Below, piece by piece: positions 23,553 to 31,661 of a DNA stretch of 32,113 bases (the stretch's first letter is position 1; every line of letters starts with the position of its first letter). A program made the translations under genes and the position numbers. The notes below the pieces were generated by a model. It worked only from the letters and a program-made list of their open reading frames with translations, was not told the origin of the DNA and made no database searches. This stretch comes from Bacteroidales bacterium (GTDB taxonomy: Bacteria > Bacteroidota > Bacteroidia > Bacteroidales > PUMT01): positions 1 through 32,113 of the forward strand of contig SLOS01000409.1 of the NCBI GenBank assembly GCA_007132365.1. The letters are read 5' to 3'.

Positions 23553-23846
23553 ATGAAGGCTGTAATGATAATATTCAACCAGGCAAGCAGCGAACGGGTC
23601 GAATTTATATTTGACAGGCTGAAGATAAACGGATTTACATGGTGGAGTGAGGTAAAGGGACGGGGATCGGAAACCGGTGATCCCCGTATGGGCACGCACA
23701 CCTGGCCCGAACTTAACTCAGCAGCTATGACCGTTGTAGCAGATGATAAAGTGGATGAACTTCTGGATAGTGTCAGAAAACTTGATGAGATAAACAAGGA
23801 AGTTGGTGTGAGGGCCTTTGTCTGGAATATTGAACAGGCATATTGA
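23553..23846 (+). CDS. PG0541-family transporter-associated protein
   Basis: A 97-residue cytoplasmic protein without a signal peptide. Segments MKAVMIIFNQASSERVEF, RMGTHTWPELNSAAMTVV and KEVGVRAFVWNIEQAY match a small family found beside RND pumps in Bacteroidota and named after PG0541. The strand-helix-strand pattern and length suggest a ferredoxin-like fold related to PII/CutA-type small trimers, which is an inference from the pattern only. It follows the pump gene by 56 bases and is likely co-transcribed. A role in sensing a ligand and adjusting the pump would fit the context, but no function is established. The conserved Trp pair (FTWWSEV) is notable. Confidence 0.82.
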   Translation: MKAVMIIFNQASSERVEFIFDRLKINGFTWWSEVKGRGSETGDPRMGTHTWPELNSAAMTVVADDKVDELLDSVRKLDEINKEVGVRAFVWNIEQAY

Positions 23847-23892
23847 CCTGCCGGCAAGGCAGGTTCCGGCAGCCTTGATGCTGCTTGCCGGA
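23847..23892. repeat. Double palindromic cluster after the PG0541-family gene
   Basis: Directly after the stop codon, CCTGCC/GGCAGG (23847-23852 and 23858-23863) form one hairpin. TCCGG-CAGC (23865-23873) and GCTGC-TTGCCGGA (23880-23892) form a second, bulged one. The units share the CCGGCA core and can also pair with each other (CCGGCAAG with CTTGCCGG). There is no immediate T-run, so it resembles a dispersed intergenic palindrome or mRNA-stabilising element more than a terminator. Only one copy was noticed in the window. Confidence 0.6.
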
Positions 23893-23966
23893 CCATGCAA
23901 TATTTTAGTCGATGGAGGGTATTATTCAAACATTTTCCTTATCAGGTTGTTAATATTATAAAACTT

Positions 23967-24203
23967 ATGGCTATGTGGAAAGAAGAAAACAATCAGCTGG
24001 TAAGGAGGTTCGAATTCAGGGATTTTGTTTCAGCTTTTTCCTTTATGACCAGGGTGGCTATTACTGCAGAAAAGATGGACCATCACCCTGATATGCAGAA
24101 TGTCTACAATAAGGTGTATATCCGCTTGTACTCACATGATGCAGGCGATACAATTACCGAGCGGGACAGGAAACTTGCCGAGGCAATTGATGAGCTTATT
24201 TAA
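23967..24203 (+). CDS. 4a-hydroxytetrahydrobiopterin dehydratase (pterin-4a-carbinolamine dehydratase)
   Basis: A 78-residue protein from the ATG at 23967 ([10 protein letters not shown]). The ORF-track start at 23895 lies next to the palindromic cluster and adds residues not typical of the family. The active-site motif [16 protein letters not shown] holds the His-His-Pro and Tyr characteristic of the family, followed by the second His in [17 protein letters not shown]. The enzyme dehydrates the carbinolamine formed by pterin-dependent aromatic amino-acid hydroxylases. No hydroxylase gene is nearby, and in bacteria the protein can have other pterin-linked roles. The length fits the short Bacteroidota form. 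A hairpin follows the stop. Confidence 0.9.
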   Translation: MAMWKEENNQLVRRFEFRDFVSAFSFMTRVAITAEKMDHHPDMQNVYNKVYIRLYSHDAGDTITERDRKLAEAIDELI

Positions 24204-24215
24204 GGTCCGGCACCA

Positions 24216-24248
24216 GAAGGAAGTCCCCGATTCAGTTCGGGGACCTTC
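24216..24248. terminator. Hairpin between convergent genes
   Basis: GTCCCCGA (24223-24230) and TCGGGGAC (24237-24244) form a perfect 8-bp stem with a 6-base loop, extended by GAAG/CTTC outside a small bulge. It lies between the dehydratase stop (24203) and the stop of the convergent oxidoreductase gene (24278), so a bidirectional terminator is plausible, although neither strand has a strong T-run. Confidence 0.55.
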
Positions 24249-24277
24249 TCAGTTATTTAATCTAATTGCTTTGCATA

Positions 24278-25636
24278 TCAGGTAAAAGCCGGCCTCAAAA
24301 CCTTGGGCTTAAGGTCTGTAAGGTCTCCGATATTTACAGGCCTGCCTTCGGCAATACTCTTTCTTGCGGCAACACCTATCAAAATTGACATGACCCCGTC
24401 GCGAACTCCTGCCTGTTGTCCCAAAGGATCAGGCATACCGGGATCCTTGAACAGTTTGTCGTTCATTATGGGATCGCCTCCCCAGTGGCCTCCACTGGCA
24501 AACGGAACCCTGATAACTTCAGCCGGTTTGTTATTGTAAATCCTGACAGGAGTGAAGGTAAGATCTGTATGATCCTTGCGCGGATATCCCAGTACCCTTG
24601 CCTCGAGCCTGCCTTTGGTACCGTCGAATGCAATCCAGTAACCACTGAAGTCGGTGTCGGCAGTAAGCGAGTAATTCAGGTAAGTTCCATTAGCATATTC
24701 AACAATTGCCGAATGTTTGTCATGTATGTCTATCTGGTGTCGGAAAACACAATTATCCCTGATATAACCGTCATAATGCTCATTATCTGCATAAAGCCTT
24801 TTCAGCCAGTCATTGTCGTTGATGTTCCAGTAGTAGGGGCAACGTGAGGTATGCGCACAGTTCCTGCAGTTTTTACCGCGGAACGGTCCTTTGCTGCCAA
24901 ACCGTTCAAGTGTTCCTAATGCCTGAACCCGGACCGGCTCGGAGTTGATGAACCAGTTGGCCATATCAAAATGGTGGGTTGATTTATGCACCCAAAGGGT
25001 CCCGCCCCGGTTGCTTTCACCGTGCCAGCGCATCATATACGCCTGCAGGTGGGAATGGCTTATCTGCCAATGGAAGTCGACCGATCTGATATCTCCAATC
25101 AGCCCCTCCATGATCAGCTCCTTTATTTTCGCCCTGTACGGGGGATAACGGTAGTTGAATGTGACAATTACCCTTTTACCGTATTTTCTCTCGGCATCTA
25201 TTATCGCCTGTGCCTTTACTTCATCTATTGTAAGGGGCTTTTCGGTAATTATGTCGCATCCCATCTCCATCCCTTTTATTATCACTTCATGATGGGTCCT
25301 GTCCTCTGTCGTTACAATCAGGGTTTCCGGCCTCTGTTTTCTGATCATCTCTTCCAGGTCAGTGAATGTTGGACAACCGGCTCCAATTGCTTCAGCGGCC
25401 ACTTTCAGCCTCCCCGGATTAGTGTCGCACAATCCGACCATTTCAACATAATCGGAATAGTTCCGAAGCAGATCACGGCCATACATACCTGTGCCCCTGA
25501 CACCTGTTCCGACAAGGCCAATCCTTTTTTTCGTCCTGCGTGCTGCGGTTCCGCCAGTCATCCCTGTTACAGGGTTGATCATTAATGCCCCTGCAGCAGC
25601 TGCTCCCGTAGTGGTAATGAATTTTCTTCTGTCCAT
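24278..25636 (-). CDS. Tat-exported Gfo/Idh/MocA family oxidoreductase with Cys cluster
   Basis: A 452-residue protein with a twin-arginine signal (MDRRKFITTTGAAAAGALMI), implying export in folded form with its nucleotide cofactor. The Rossmann motif GLVGTGVRGTGMYG (residues about 40-53) and the family motif TEKPLTIDEVKA are present. The C-terminal domain has FNYRYPPYRAKIKELI and GGTLWVHKSTHHFDMANWF, the conserved His/Asp helix. An insertion around residue 255 holds NCRNCAHTSRCPYY, three closely spaced Cys, with a further Cys in RDNCVFRHQ, which could bind a metal. Exported members of this superfamily often act on sugars or glycosides in the periplasm; the substrate is unknown. The upstream gap to yhaO (171 bases) is AT-rich and divergent, with no promoter that could be assigned with confidence. 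Confidence 0.88.
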   Translation of the reverse strand: MDRRKFITTTGAAAAGALMINPVTGMTGGTAARRTKKRIGLVGTGVRGTGMYGRDLLRNYSDYVEMVGLCDTNPGRLKVAAEAIGAGCPTFTDLEEMIRKQRPETLIVTTEDRTHHEVIIKGMEMGCDIITEKPLTIDEVKAQAIIDAERKYGKRVIVTFNYRYPPYRAKIKELIMEGLIGDIRSVDFHWQISHSHLQAYMMRWHGESNRGGTLWVHKSTHHFDMANWFINSEPVRVQALGTLERFGSKGPFRGKNCRNCAHTSRCPYYWNINDNDWLKRLYADNEHYDGYIRDNCVFRHQIDIHDKHSAIVEYANGTYLNYSLTADTDFSGYWIAFDGTKGRLEARVLGYPRKDHTDLTFTPVRIYNNKPAEVIRVPFASGGHWGGDPIMNDKLFKDPGMPDPLGQQAGVRDGVMSILIGVAARKSIAEGRPVNIGDLTDLKPKVLRPAFT

Positions 25637-25807
25637 TTTGTTGATATTTAAGTTTGGAAATGGTGGTTAATTATATTTGGAATAATTATTTTAGTTCAAA
25701 ATATATGTCACGGTATCCCTGAATCAGTCTCGATAGCAGGTCAGCGTTATTAATTTCAGGGTTCTAATATAGGGTAAAATCAATTTGTAACAAAACTTTT
25801 TTAACTG

Positions 25808-27085
25808 GTGAAACTGAAATTCATACATACGGCAGATCTTCATCTTGATACTCCGTTCAAGGGTCTGGGGGACTGGAATCCAGGACTGGCAGGTAAGCTG
25901 AAGGATGCTACCTACAGGAGTTTCAGGAATATAATTGATCTTTCAATTTCTGAAAAGGTTGATTTCATTCTGATAGCCGGAGATATTTTCGACAGTGAAA
26001 TTATGAGCCTGGCTGCTCAGCTTAGATTTTTAGCCGAATTGAGGCGTTTGTCAGATAATAGTATTCCTGCGTATTTTATATGTGGAAATCATGACCACCT
26101 TGGGGCATGGGACAGAAGTTTTTCGCTTCCTCCCGGGGTTTTCCGGTTTGGTTCAACTGATGTGGAAAAGATGACTTACCTGCGCAACGGAGAGGCCATT
26201 GCCGATATTTATGGTATAAGCTACCAGGACAGTTACATAAAAGATAATCTTGCACCACTCTACATCAGAAGTAAGGATCCTGCACTTTTCTCAATAGCTA
26301 TGCTTCACGGTATGGCAGATATTGTCGGAAGGGATGAAAGATATGCACCATTCAGTTTAAGGGACCTTACAGAAAGGCCTTTTGATTACTGGGCTCTTGG
26401 TCATGTTCATAAAGGACGTGTTCTTAGTGATGATCCTGCAGTGGTATATCCAGGGAATCCTCAGGGCAGGGATTTTGGGGAAATAGGGCAGAAAGGATGT
26501 TGCATGGTTGAATTGGAACCAGGTGTGAAACCCGTTATTAAGTTTGTACCGGTTCAGCATGTAAGGTTCGAGGATCTGGATATAGACCTGACAGGGACAA
26601 ATGATATTTCCGTTTTAATGAACCTTATTGATGAAGCAAGGGATGCAATGGTAATCTCTGACAGGAATTCAAATTTTGTTCTCAGGATTTTGCTAACCGG
26701 CAGGACTGGGTTGCATAAATTGTTAAACAGACCCGGAGCAACAAAACAACTGCTCGAGGAGCTGAACACCGGGCAACTGGAATCGGAACCCTTTTCGTGG
26801 ATAGGCTCTGCAGAGGTAATGACCAGCATGCCCCTGGATATTGAAAATATAGGACAGGGCTCTGATTTTATTGCCGGAATTATTAAAAATATTGTGAGAT
26901 ATGAGAAGGATGGAGAGCTTCTTGCAGCACTTACCGGTAATCTTGAAAACGAGTTGCCTGCAGGGAGGATTTTCAGGGAGATAGATCATTTTTCAGAAAA
27001 TGAAAAGCAGGAGATCCTTGATAAGGCAAAATGGATTCTTCTGAGCAGGCTGGTGGATGAAGGTTCGTTCAATGACGGCTCCTGA
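25808..27085 (+). CDS. yhaO: Metallophosphoesterase/DNA repair nuclease, YhaO/SbcD-like
   Basis: A 425-residue protein. All metallophosphoesterase motifs are intact: TADLHLDTPF (D-x-H), IAGDIFDSE (G-D-x-x-D), CGNHDH (G-N-H-D), AMLHG and ALGHVHKG (G-H-x-H), so two-metal (probably Mn) nuclease activity is expected. The helical C-terminal part (residues about 270-425) would bind the ATPase partner. Start codon is GTG at 25808, because no ATG precedes the first catalytic strand. The gene lies 39 bases upstream of the YhaN-like ATPase gene, the same pairing as YhaO-YhaN of Bacillus subtilis and analogous to SbcD-SbcC and Mre11-Rad50. The probable role is processing of damaged or hairpin DNA ends; the exact substrate is inferred. 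Confidence 0.88.
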   Translation: MKLKFIHTADLHLDTPFKGLGDWNPGLAGKLKDATYRSFRNIIDLSISEKVDFILIAGDIFDSEIMSLAAQLRFLAELRRLSDNSIPAYFICGNHDHLGAWDRSFSLPPGVFRFGSTDVEKMTYLRNGEAIADIYGISYQDSYIKDNLAPLYIRSKDPALFSIAMLHGMADIVGRDERYAPFSLRDLTERPFDYWALGHVHKGRVLSDDPAVVYPGNPQGRDFGEIGQKGCCMVELEPGVKPVIKFVPVQHVRFEDLDIDLTGTNDISVLMNLIDEARDAMVISDRNSNFVLRILLTGRTGLHKLLNRPGATKQLLEELNTGQLESEPFSWIGSAEVMTSMPLDIENIGQGSDFIAGIIKNIVRYEKDGELLAALTGNLENELPAGRIFREIDHFSENEKQEILDKAKWILLSRLVDEGSFNDGS

Positions 27086-27124
27086 ATTTATGAACCTGAA
27101 TTTATAACAGATTCAAAATTCTGT

Positions 27125-29779
27125 ATGATAATCAAAAAGATCCATATTGACGGGTTTGGAATTTACAATGATTTTGAAATCGATAATTTCCGGAAGGGAC
27201 TGAATATCATAATTGGTAAAAACGAGGCTGGAAAAACAACCCTTCTGAGATTCCTGAGGTATACCCTCTTCGGTTACCCCAAGTTAAAGGAGCACAGAAT
27301 GGTTCCATTAAGGGGCGGTGCTCACGGAGGGAAAATCATGGGGGTACTGTCCTCCGGGAATGAAATTACAGTGGACAGAAAGGGAGACCGTGGGTTTACC
27401 CTTTACATGGCGGGCAGGGAATACAGCAATGAAGGGGATCTGCTGGAGCTTCTCGGGAATGCCTCTTCCTCACTTTATAACAATGTCTATGCATTTACAC
27501 TTGATGAACTTATTGGCCTGGAGTCGCTTACCAGGTCAGGGGTTGAGGACAAAATATTCAGTATAGGTATGGGGCTGGGTAATCTGTCCCTTGCAGATAT
27601 CGAGTCTGATATCAGGAGCCAGATCAATGATATTTATAAGAGTGCCGGGAAAAATCAGCAGATTCCCGTAATTTTGAAAAATATCGGGGAAATAAAATCC
27701 GAAATAGCTTTTAAACAGAATCTTCTACCTAAAAGGAAAGAACTTTCTGAGCAGCTTGGCCGGTTGGAGAGGGAAACTGCTGAGCTGGAAAATATGTCCA
27801 GGGAAAATACATCGGAAAAAAACAAGCTGGAGAATTATCTTAAATGTCATGACAGTGTTGTCAGACTAATGAGTATAAACAGGGAGCTTGACCAGTTGCC
27901 CGGCATACAGGATTATCCTGAAAACGGAATACAGGAACTTGAGCTGCGCGAGGAAAAAATAACCGATCTGAAGGAAAGACTTGAGAAGTTGAATGAGGGT
28001 GGTGGAAGTGAAAGGGGGCTGCCAGAACTTAAGGAGCTGGCCTGTTCATTATTTATTAACAAGGAACTTTTGGCTGAGTCGGGGAAAGTTGAGTACCTGA
28101 AGAATAACCTGACCGTATACCGGAATACCCTGCGTGATTTTGACCAGGACGAAATTGAGGTAAAAAAACTTGATGGAAGGATTAAGGCTTTACTGGAAAG
28201 TATTAATCCTGCCTGGTGCGGGGAAAGTGATATTTTATTGAAAGGAACTGAAATCCATAAAGCTGCCATCAGAGCCTTCCGGCAGGAACTTGAAGAGATA
28301 AAAAGAAAAAAGATCGCTGCCGAAGCACATGCCGAAGATCTCAGGTACAGGAAGAGCAATCTGAAAACTGCGAATATTGCGGTTATTGTTTCGCTGGTAT
28401 TCATTATTATCTCCATTCCTGCCTTTTATTATTCCCTGGTTATTCTAGGAGGTGCATTGGCCTTGTCAGGCATAGTTATATTTGCAGGGCGGAAGTCAAT
28501 TGCGGTCGATTACTCAGGGATTGAAACAAAAAAGAAGATTGAGGACCTGGAGGACCGGTTGCTGGGGATAACAGGCAAATACAGAAAATATTTTGCTGAC
28601 GAGCTGGGTATTACCGGTCCTGTGCCTCCCGAAGCAGCAGAAGAGGTAATTGCAGAGATAGATAAAGCAAGTGATTTAATAAGGCAGAAACAGTTAATTG
28701 AGGTGAGGCAGAAAGAACAAAGGGAGCCCCTGATCAGCGAATTCGAATCTGTGGCCCGTTCACTCCTTCCACTTGTGCCAGAGGCAGGCCAGGCTGATAA
28801 TATCGAAGTTCTTGTTCACCGGATCATTGCTGATTTCTCATCTTCACATGAAAAATTCATTCTGAAATCGGGATACGAAGATGAATTGAAACGAAAACTC
28901 AGTGAGGCAGAAAGCATAGAGAAAAAAATCACTGAAGCTATGGCAGGGATAAGATCTTTGCTCAAAACTGCCCGGGCTTCAGATCCTGATGAATTCAGAA
29001 AAAAATACAGACAGAATAATTATGTAAAACAACTTGTCGCGGATAAAAATAATGCGGAACAGACTATAGAAAGCATTATGGGCATTGGAAATTCTGCCGG
29101 CGTTCTTTCGTATTTCAGGACGAATGGAAAAGAACAGCTTGTCAGTGAGATAAAAAGACTGAAAACTGTTGTTGAAGATCTTAACCAAAGCCTCAGCGAC
29201 CGGCGAAGCAGGATTGGCGAATTCAGAAATGAGATCAAAAGAGTTGAGGAGGGATCTGATATGACCGCCACAATGACCGGACTTGAAACTGCAAGGTATG
29301 ATCTTGGAAATGCTGTTAGAAACTGGTTGGCAGGACGTATGGCTCTTGAATTGCTGTTTGAGGTGAGGGCGCAATATGAGAGGGAGAAACAGCCTGCCGT
29401 CATCAATAATGCTGCAAGGTTTTTCTCTGCCGTCACTGCCGGAAGGTATAACCGGCTGCATGTGTCAATAGGGGACAGGGATGTGCAGGTATATGATGAT
29501 AAGGGCATATTCAAAAAAACTCATCAGTTGAGCAGGGGTGCAAGGGAACAGCTTCTCCTGAGCTTGCGGCTGGGGTTTATTGAAGAATATGAAAAGCAGT
29601 CAGAACCCCTGCCATTGATAGCGGACGAGGTCCTGGTAAACTTTGATCCTCACAGGGCACGTCGGATGGCTGAGGTTATTTACGAATTTTCATCGGACCG
29701 GCAGATGCTCATGTTCAGCTGCCACCCTGAAACCATTGAATTGTTTGACAGGAAAAACATAAATATTATTGAGCTATAA
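27125..29779 (+). CDS. yhaN: AAA ATPase, YhaN/SbcC/Rad50-like, with central membrane segments
   Basis: An 884-residue SMC-type protein. The N-terminal half-ATPase has the Walker A motif GKNEAGKTTL (residues 31-40). Coiled coils run from about 190 to 410 and 470 to 780, with heptad-rich Glu/Lys/Leu segments. The C-terminal half carries the signature LSRGAREQLLLSLRLGFIEE (about 802) and the Walker B LPLIADEVLVNFD (about 828-840). Two adjacent hydrophobic segments (IAVIVSLVFIIISIPAFYY and a second ending GIVIFAG, residues about 416-453) sit between the coiled coils, where Rad50 has its zinc hook. No Cys-X-X-Cys hook was seen. This matches the YhaN branch rather than SbcC and suggests a membrane-attached complex with the YhaO-like nuclease encoded just upstream. 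Confidence 0.88.
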   Translation: MIIKKIHIDGFGIYNDFEIDNFRKGLNIIIGKNEAGKTTLLRFLRYTLFGYPKLKEHRMVPLRGGAHGGKIMGVLSSGNEITVDRKGDRGFTLYMAGREYSNEGDLLELLGNASSSLYNNVYAFTLDELIGLESLTRSGVEDKIFSIGMGLGNLSLADIESDIRSQINDIYKSAGKNQQIPVILKNIGEIKSEIAFKQNLLPKRKELSEQLGRLERETAELENMSRENTSEKNKLENYLKCHDSVVRLMSINRELDQLPGIQDYPENGIQELELREEKITDLKERLEKLNEGGGSERGLPELKELACSLFINKELLAESGKVEYLKNNLTVYRNTLRDFDQDEIEVKKLDGRIKALLESINPAWCGESDILLKGTEIHKAAIRAFRQELEEIKRKKIAAEAHAEDLRYRKSNLKTANIAVIVSLVFIIISIPAFYYSLVILGGALALSGIVIFAGRKSIAVDYSGIETKKKIEDLEDRLLGITGKYRKYFADELGITGPVPPEAAEEVIAEIDKASDLIRQKQLIEVRQKEQREPLISEFESVARSLLPLVPEAGQADNIEVLVHRIIADFSSSHEKFILKSGYEDELKRKLSEAESIEKKITEAMAGIRSLLKTARASDPDEFRKKYRQNNYVKQLVADKNNAEQTIESIMGIGNSAGVLSYFRTNGKEQLVSEIKRLKTVVEDLNQSLSDRRSRIGEFRNEIKRVEEGSDMTATMTGLETARYDLGNAVRNWLAGRMALELLFEVRAQYEREKQPAVINNAARFFSAVTAGRYNRLHVSIGDRDVQVYDDKGIFKKTHQLSRGAREQLLLSLRLGFIEEYEKQSEPLPLIADEVLVNFDPHRARRMAEVIYEFSSDRQMLMFSCHPETIELFDRKNINIIEL

Positions 29780-29941
29780 ACTCAATTTTAAACCGGCAAT
29801 AATTCAGGCGTAAAAATTAACCAAAATATCCATTTCACCTGATATATTTAAATAAAGGCATATATCCATACTTATGTTTAAAAGTATTGTTGTAATTTTA
29901 CATTATTGATCCGGTTATCAACTACAAACTACAGACCCTTT

Positions 29942-30841
29942 ATGTACAAAATAATTTCAGGAATCTGGTTTTTCCTCTCAGTTCCGGCTCTGTTACTGTC
30001 TTGTAACTTGAATTTACGTGATACTGACCCGGATAAATATGCTGAACTTTTAGCAGAATGGGACTCCGTCAGGCTCCGGCATCTCAAATCACCCACAGGA
30101 TGGGTCAACCTGGCAGGGTTGTTCTGGTTGCAGGAGGGAGAGAACAGCATAGGATCTGCAGAGACTAACGATATAGTTTTTCCTCGCGGTCCGGGTGAGG
30201 TTGGTGTAATGATTCTTAATGGCCAGGATGTAGTTTTTACCCCTTCCGGGGAAATTAACATCAGGGCGGATGGTGATGATGTTTCACGTAATATCAGGAT
30301 ATTTGGCAGGAACAGGGATGCAGAACTGCTGACCGTCGATTCAATTGGGTTTTTTATAATAAAAAGGGGAGAAAGGATCGGTATCAGGCTGCGCGATTAC
30401 ATACATCCACGTCTGGATAAGTTACAGATTATTGACAGGTACCCCCCTGATCAGGGATGGATAATAAAGGCGAGATTTATTGAATCTGAGGATGAACTTA
30501 TTATAAGGGTCCCTGATGTTCTGGGAGAGATCAATGAAGAAAAAGCACCGGGAATACTTGAATTTGAATATGACGGAAAAGTTCGCAGGTTATACCCGAC
30601 AGGTACCAGAGATAACCTTTTTGTTATTTTTGCTGACGACACCAATGCACTTGATACCTACGGTGGTGGCCGTTTTCTGAGTGCAGGGGCTGTCGACAGC
30701 AACGGATATGTTCTCCTGGACTTCAACAAGGCCTATAATCCTCCCTGCGCTTTTTCACCATATGCAACCTGTCCCCTGCCTCCCGCGGAAAATTTCCTGC
30801 CGTTTGGAATAACGGCAGGGGAAAAGGCGGTTCATTATTAA
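29942..30841 (+). CDS. DUF1684-family lipoprotein
   Basis: A 299-residue protein from the ATG at 29942; the TTG start of the ORF track (29906) is rejected because the ATG begins a clean lipoprotein signal (LLLSCNLN, Cys21). The mature protein fits the DUF1684 family: a WDSVRLRHLKSPTGWVNLAG segment, the glycine-rich GLFWLQEGENSIGS with FPRGPGEVGV, a central beta-rich region, and the end segment LLDFNKAYNPPCAFSPYATC followed by PLPPAENFLPF, which is highly typical. The catalytic or binding role is unknown; the conserved Cys pair near the end may form a disulfide or bind a ligand. The upstream gap of 162 bases is AT-rich and shows only weak promoter-like boxes. A 9-bp inverted repeat lies within the last codons. 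Confidence 0.88.
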   Translation: MYKIISGIWFFLSVPALLLSCNLNLRDTDPDKYAELLAEWDSVRLRHLKSPTGWVNLAGLFWLQEGENSIGSAETNDIVFPRGPGEVGVMILNGQDVVFTPSGEINIRADGDDVSRNIRIFGRNRDAELLTVDSIGFFIIKRGERIGIRLRDYIHPRLDKLQIIDRYPPDQGWIIKARFIESEDELIIRVPDVLGEINEEKAPGILEFEYDGKVRRLYPTGTRDNLFVIFADDTNALDTYGGGRFLSAGAVDSNGYVLLDFNKAYNPPCAFSPYATCPLPPAENFLPFGITAGEKAVHY

Positions 30842-30892
30842 AGCTCCGGGTATGATATAATTCAACATTGATAAGATACCGGTTTGAATATG

Positions 30893-30900
30893 TAAATTTG
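30893..30900 (+). promoter_or_regulatory. -7 promoter box before the hemerythrin-like gene
   Basis: TAAATTTG is an exact match to TAnnTTTG, 37 bases before the ATG at 30938. The nearest -33-like sequence is ATTG (30867-30870) at a spacing of 22, slightly longer than usual. This suggests a separate transcript for the hemerythrin-like and LuxR-type genes. Confidence 0.4.
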
Positions 30901-30937
30901 CTGATTGATACCTGTAGTTCGAACTAAATTAATTTAT

Positions 30938-31654
30938 ATGGCTGAGCTGATCATTAACGGGCAGATGAAGTTATCGCATATTATCGACAAGGATAAGCGG
31001 GCTCTTGTGCTTTTCCCGCGGTTTGGCATTGAGCTGGGCTTTGGCGATAAAACAGTAGCCGGTCTTTGCAGGCAAAAAGGTATTGATCTGCAGTTTTTTC
31101 TGCTTATGGTCAATACTTTTCTCAACCCGGACTATTTTCCGGATAAACAATTGAAGAGTGTCGATGCAGACATGCTCATAGGGTATCTTGTTGAATCGCA
31201 TAATTTTTACCTTGAAGAGAGAATCCCCTATCTGCAGTCGCTGATTGCAAAATTCAAAGAGAGTGTTGACCATCCCGCTACTGCACAGCTGGAAAAATTC
31301 TTTGATCAGTATATAGTTGAAGTAAAAGATCATCTCGCATATGAGGATGAAACGGCGTTTCCCTATATGGCCATGATATCGGCCTATAAAAAAAGGTCTG
31401 ATGTGCCGGCCGGCCAAATTGATTATTCAGTCGGTGTTTTTGAAGAGAGGCATGATAATATCCAGGAGAAGCTTTCCGATCTGAAAAATCTTCTCGTGAA
31501 GTATTTCCCTCCTGCTAACGACCGGTATATCAGGATAAGGTTGCTCAATGAGCTTATAGATTTTGAGGATGATCTTATCAATCATGCCCGTATAGAAGAT
31601 AAGGTCCTTATACCGGTAGTGAAGCAACTGGAGGAGCAGCTTAAGTTGATCTGA
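30938..31654 (+). CDS. Hemerythrin-like protein with degenerate ScdA-type N-terminus
   Basis: A 238-residue cytoplasmic protein; the ATG at 30938 is preferred over the upstream TTG. Residues about 10-62 resemble the ScdA/RIC N-terminal domain, but the usual double-Cys site is replaced (FGIELGFGDKTV). Residues about 80-235 form a four-helix hemerythrin-like domain with iron-ligand-type motifs: ESHNFYLEERIPYL, VKDHLAYEDETAFPYM, VFEERHDNIQEKL and INHARIEDKVLIPVV. All four helices supply His and acidic residues, so a di-iron centre is likely intact. Related RIC/YtfE proteins respond to nitric oxide or oxidative damage and repair iron-sulfur centres. The next gene starts 7 bases after the stop, so the two are almost certainly co-transcribed and may form a sensor-regulator pair. 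Confidence 0.85.
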   Translation: MAELIINGQMKLSHIIDKDKRALVLFPRFGIELGFGDKTVAGLCRQKGIDLQFFLLMVNTFLNPDYFPDKQLKSVDADMLIGYLVESHNFYLEERIPYLQSLIAKFKESVDHPATAQLEKFFDQYIVEVKDHLAYEDETAFPYMAMISAYKKRSDVPAGQIDYSVGVFEERHDNIQEKLSDLKNLLVKYFPPANDRYIRIRLLNELIDFEDDLINHARIEDKVLIPVVKQLEEQLKLI

Positions 31655-31661
31655 TGTTACA

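Noticed and set aside
23895-23966. N-terminal extension of the pterin dehydratase in the ORF track
   Set aside because: The added residues are unlike the family, begin next to the palindromic cluster, and family proteins start near the MWKEEN segment.
25664-25679. TATATTTG as a promoter for the yhaO-like gene
   Set aside because: The only TTTG upstream is 15 bases away instead of 19-21, and it lies about 130 bases before the start codon.
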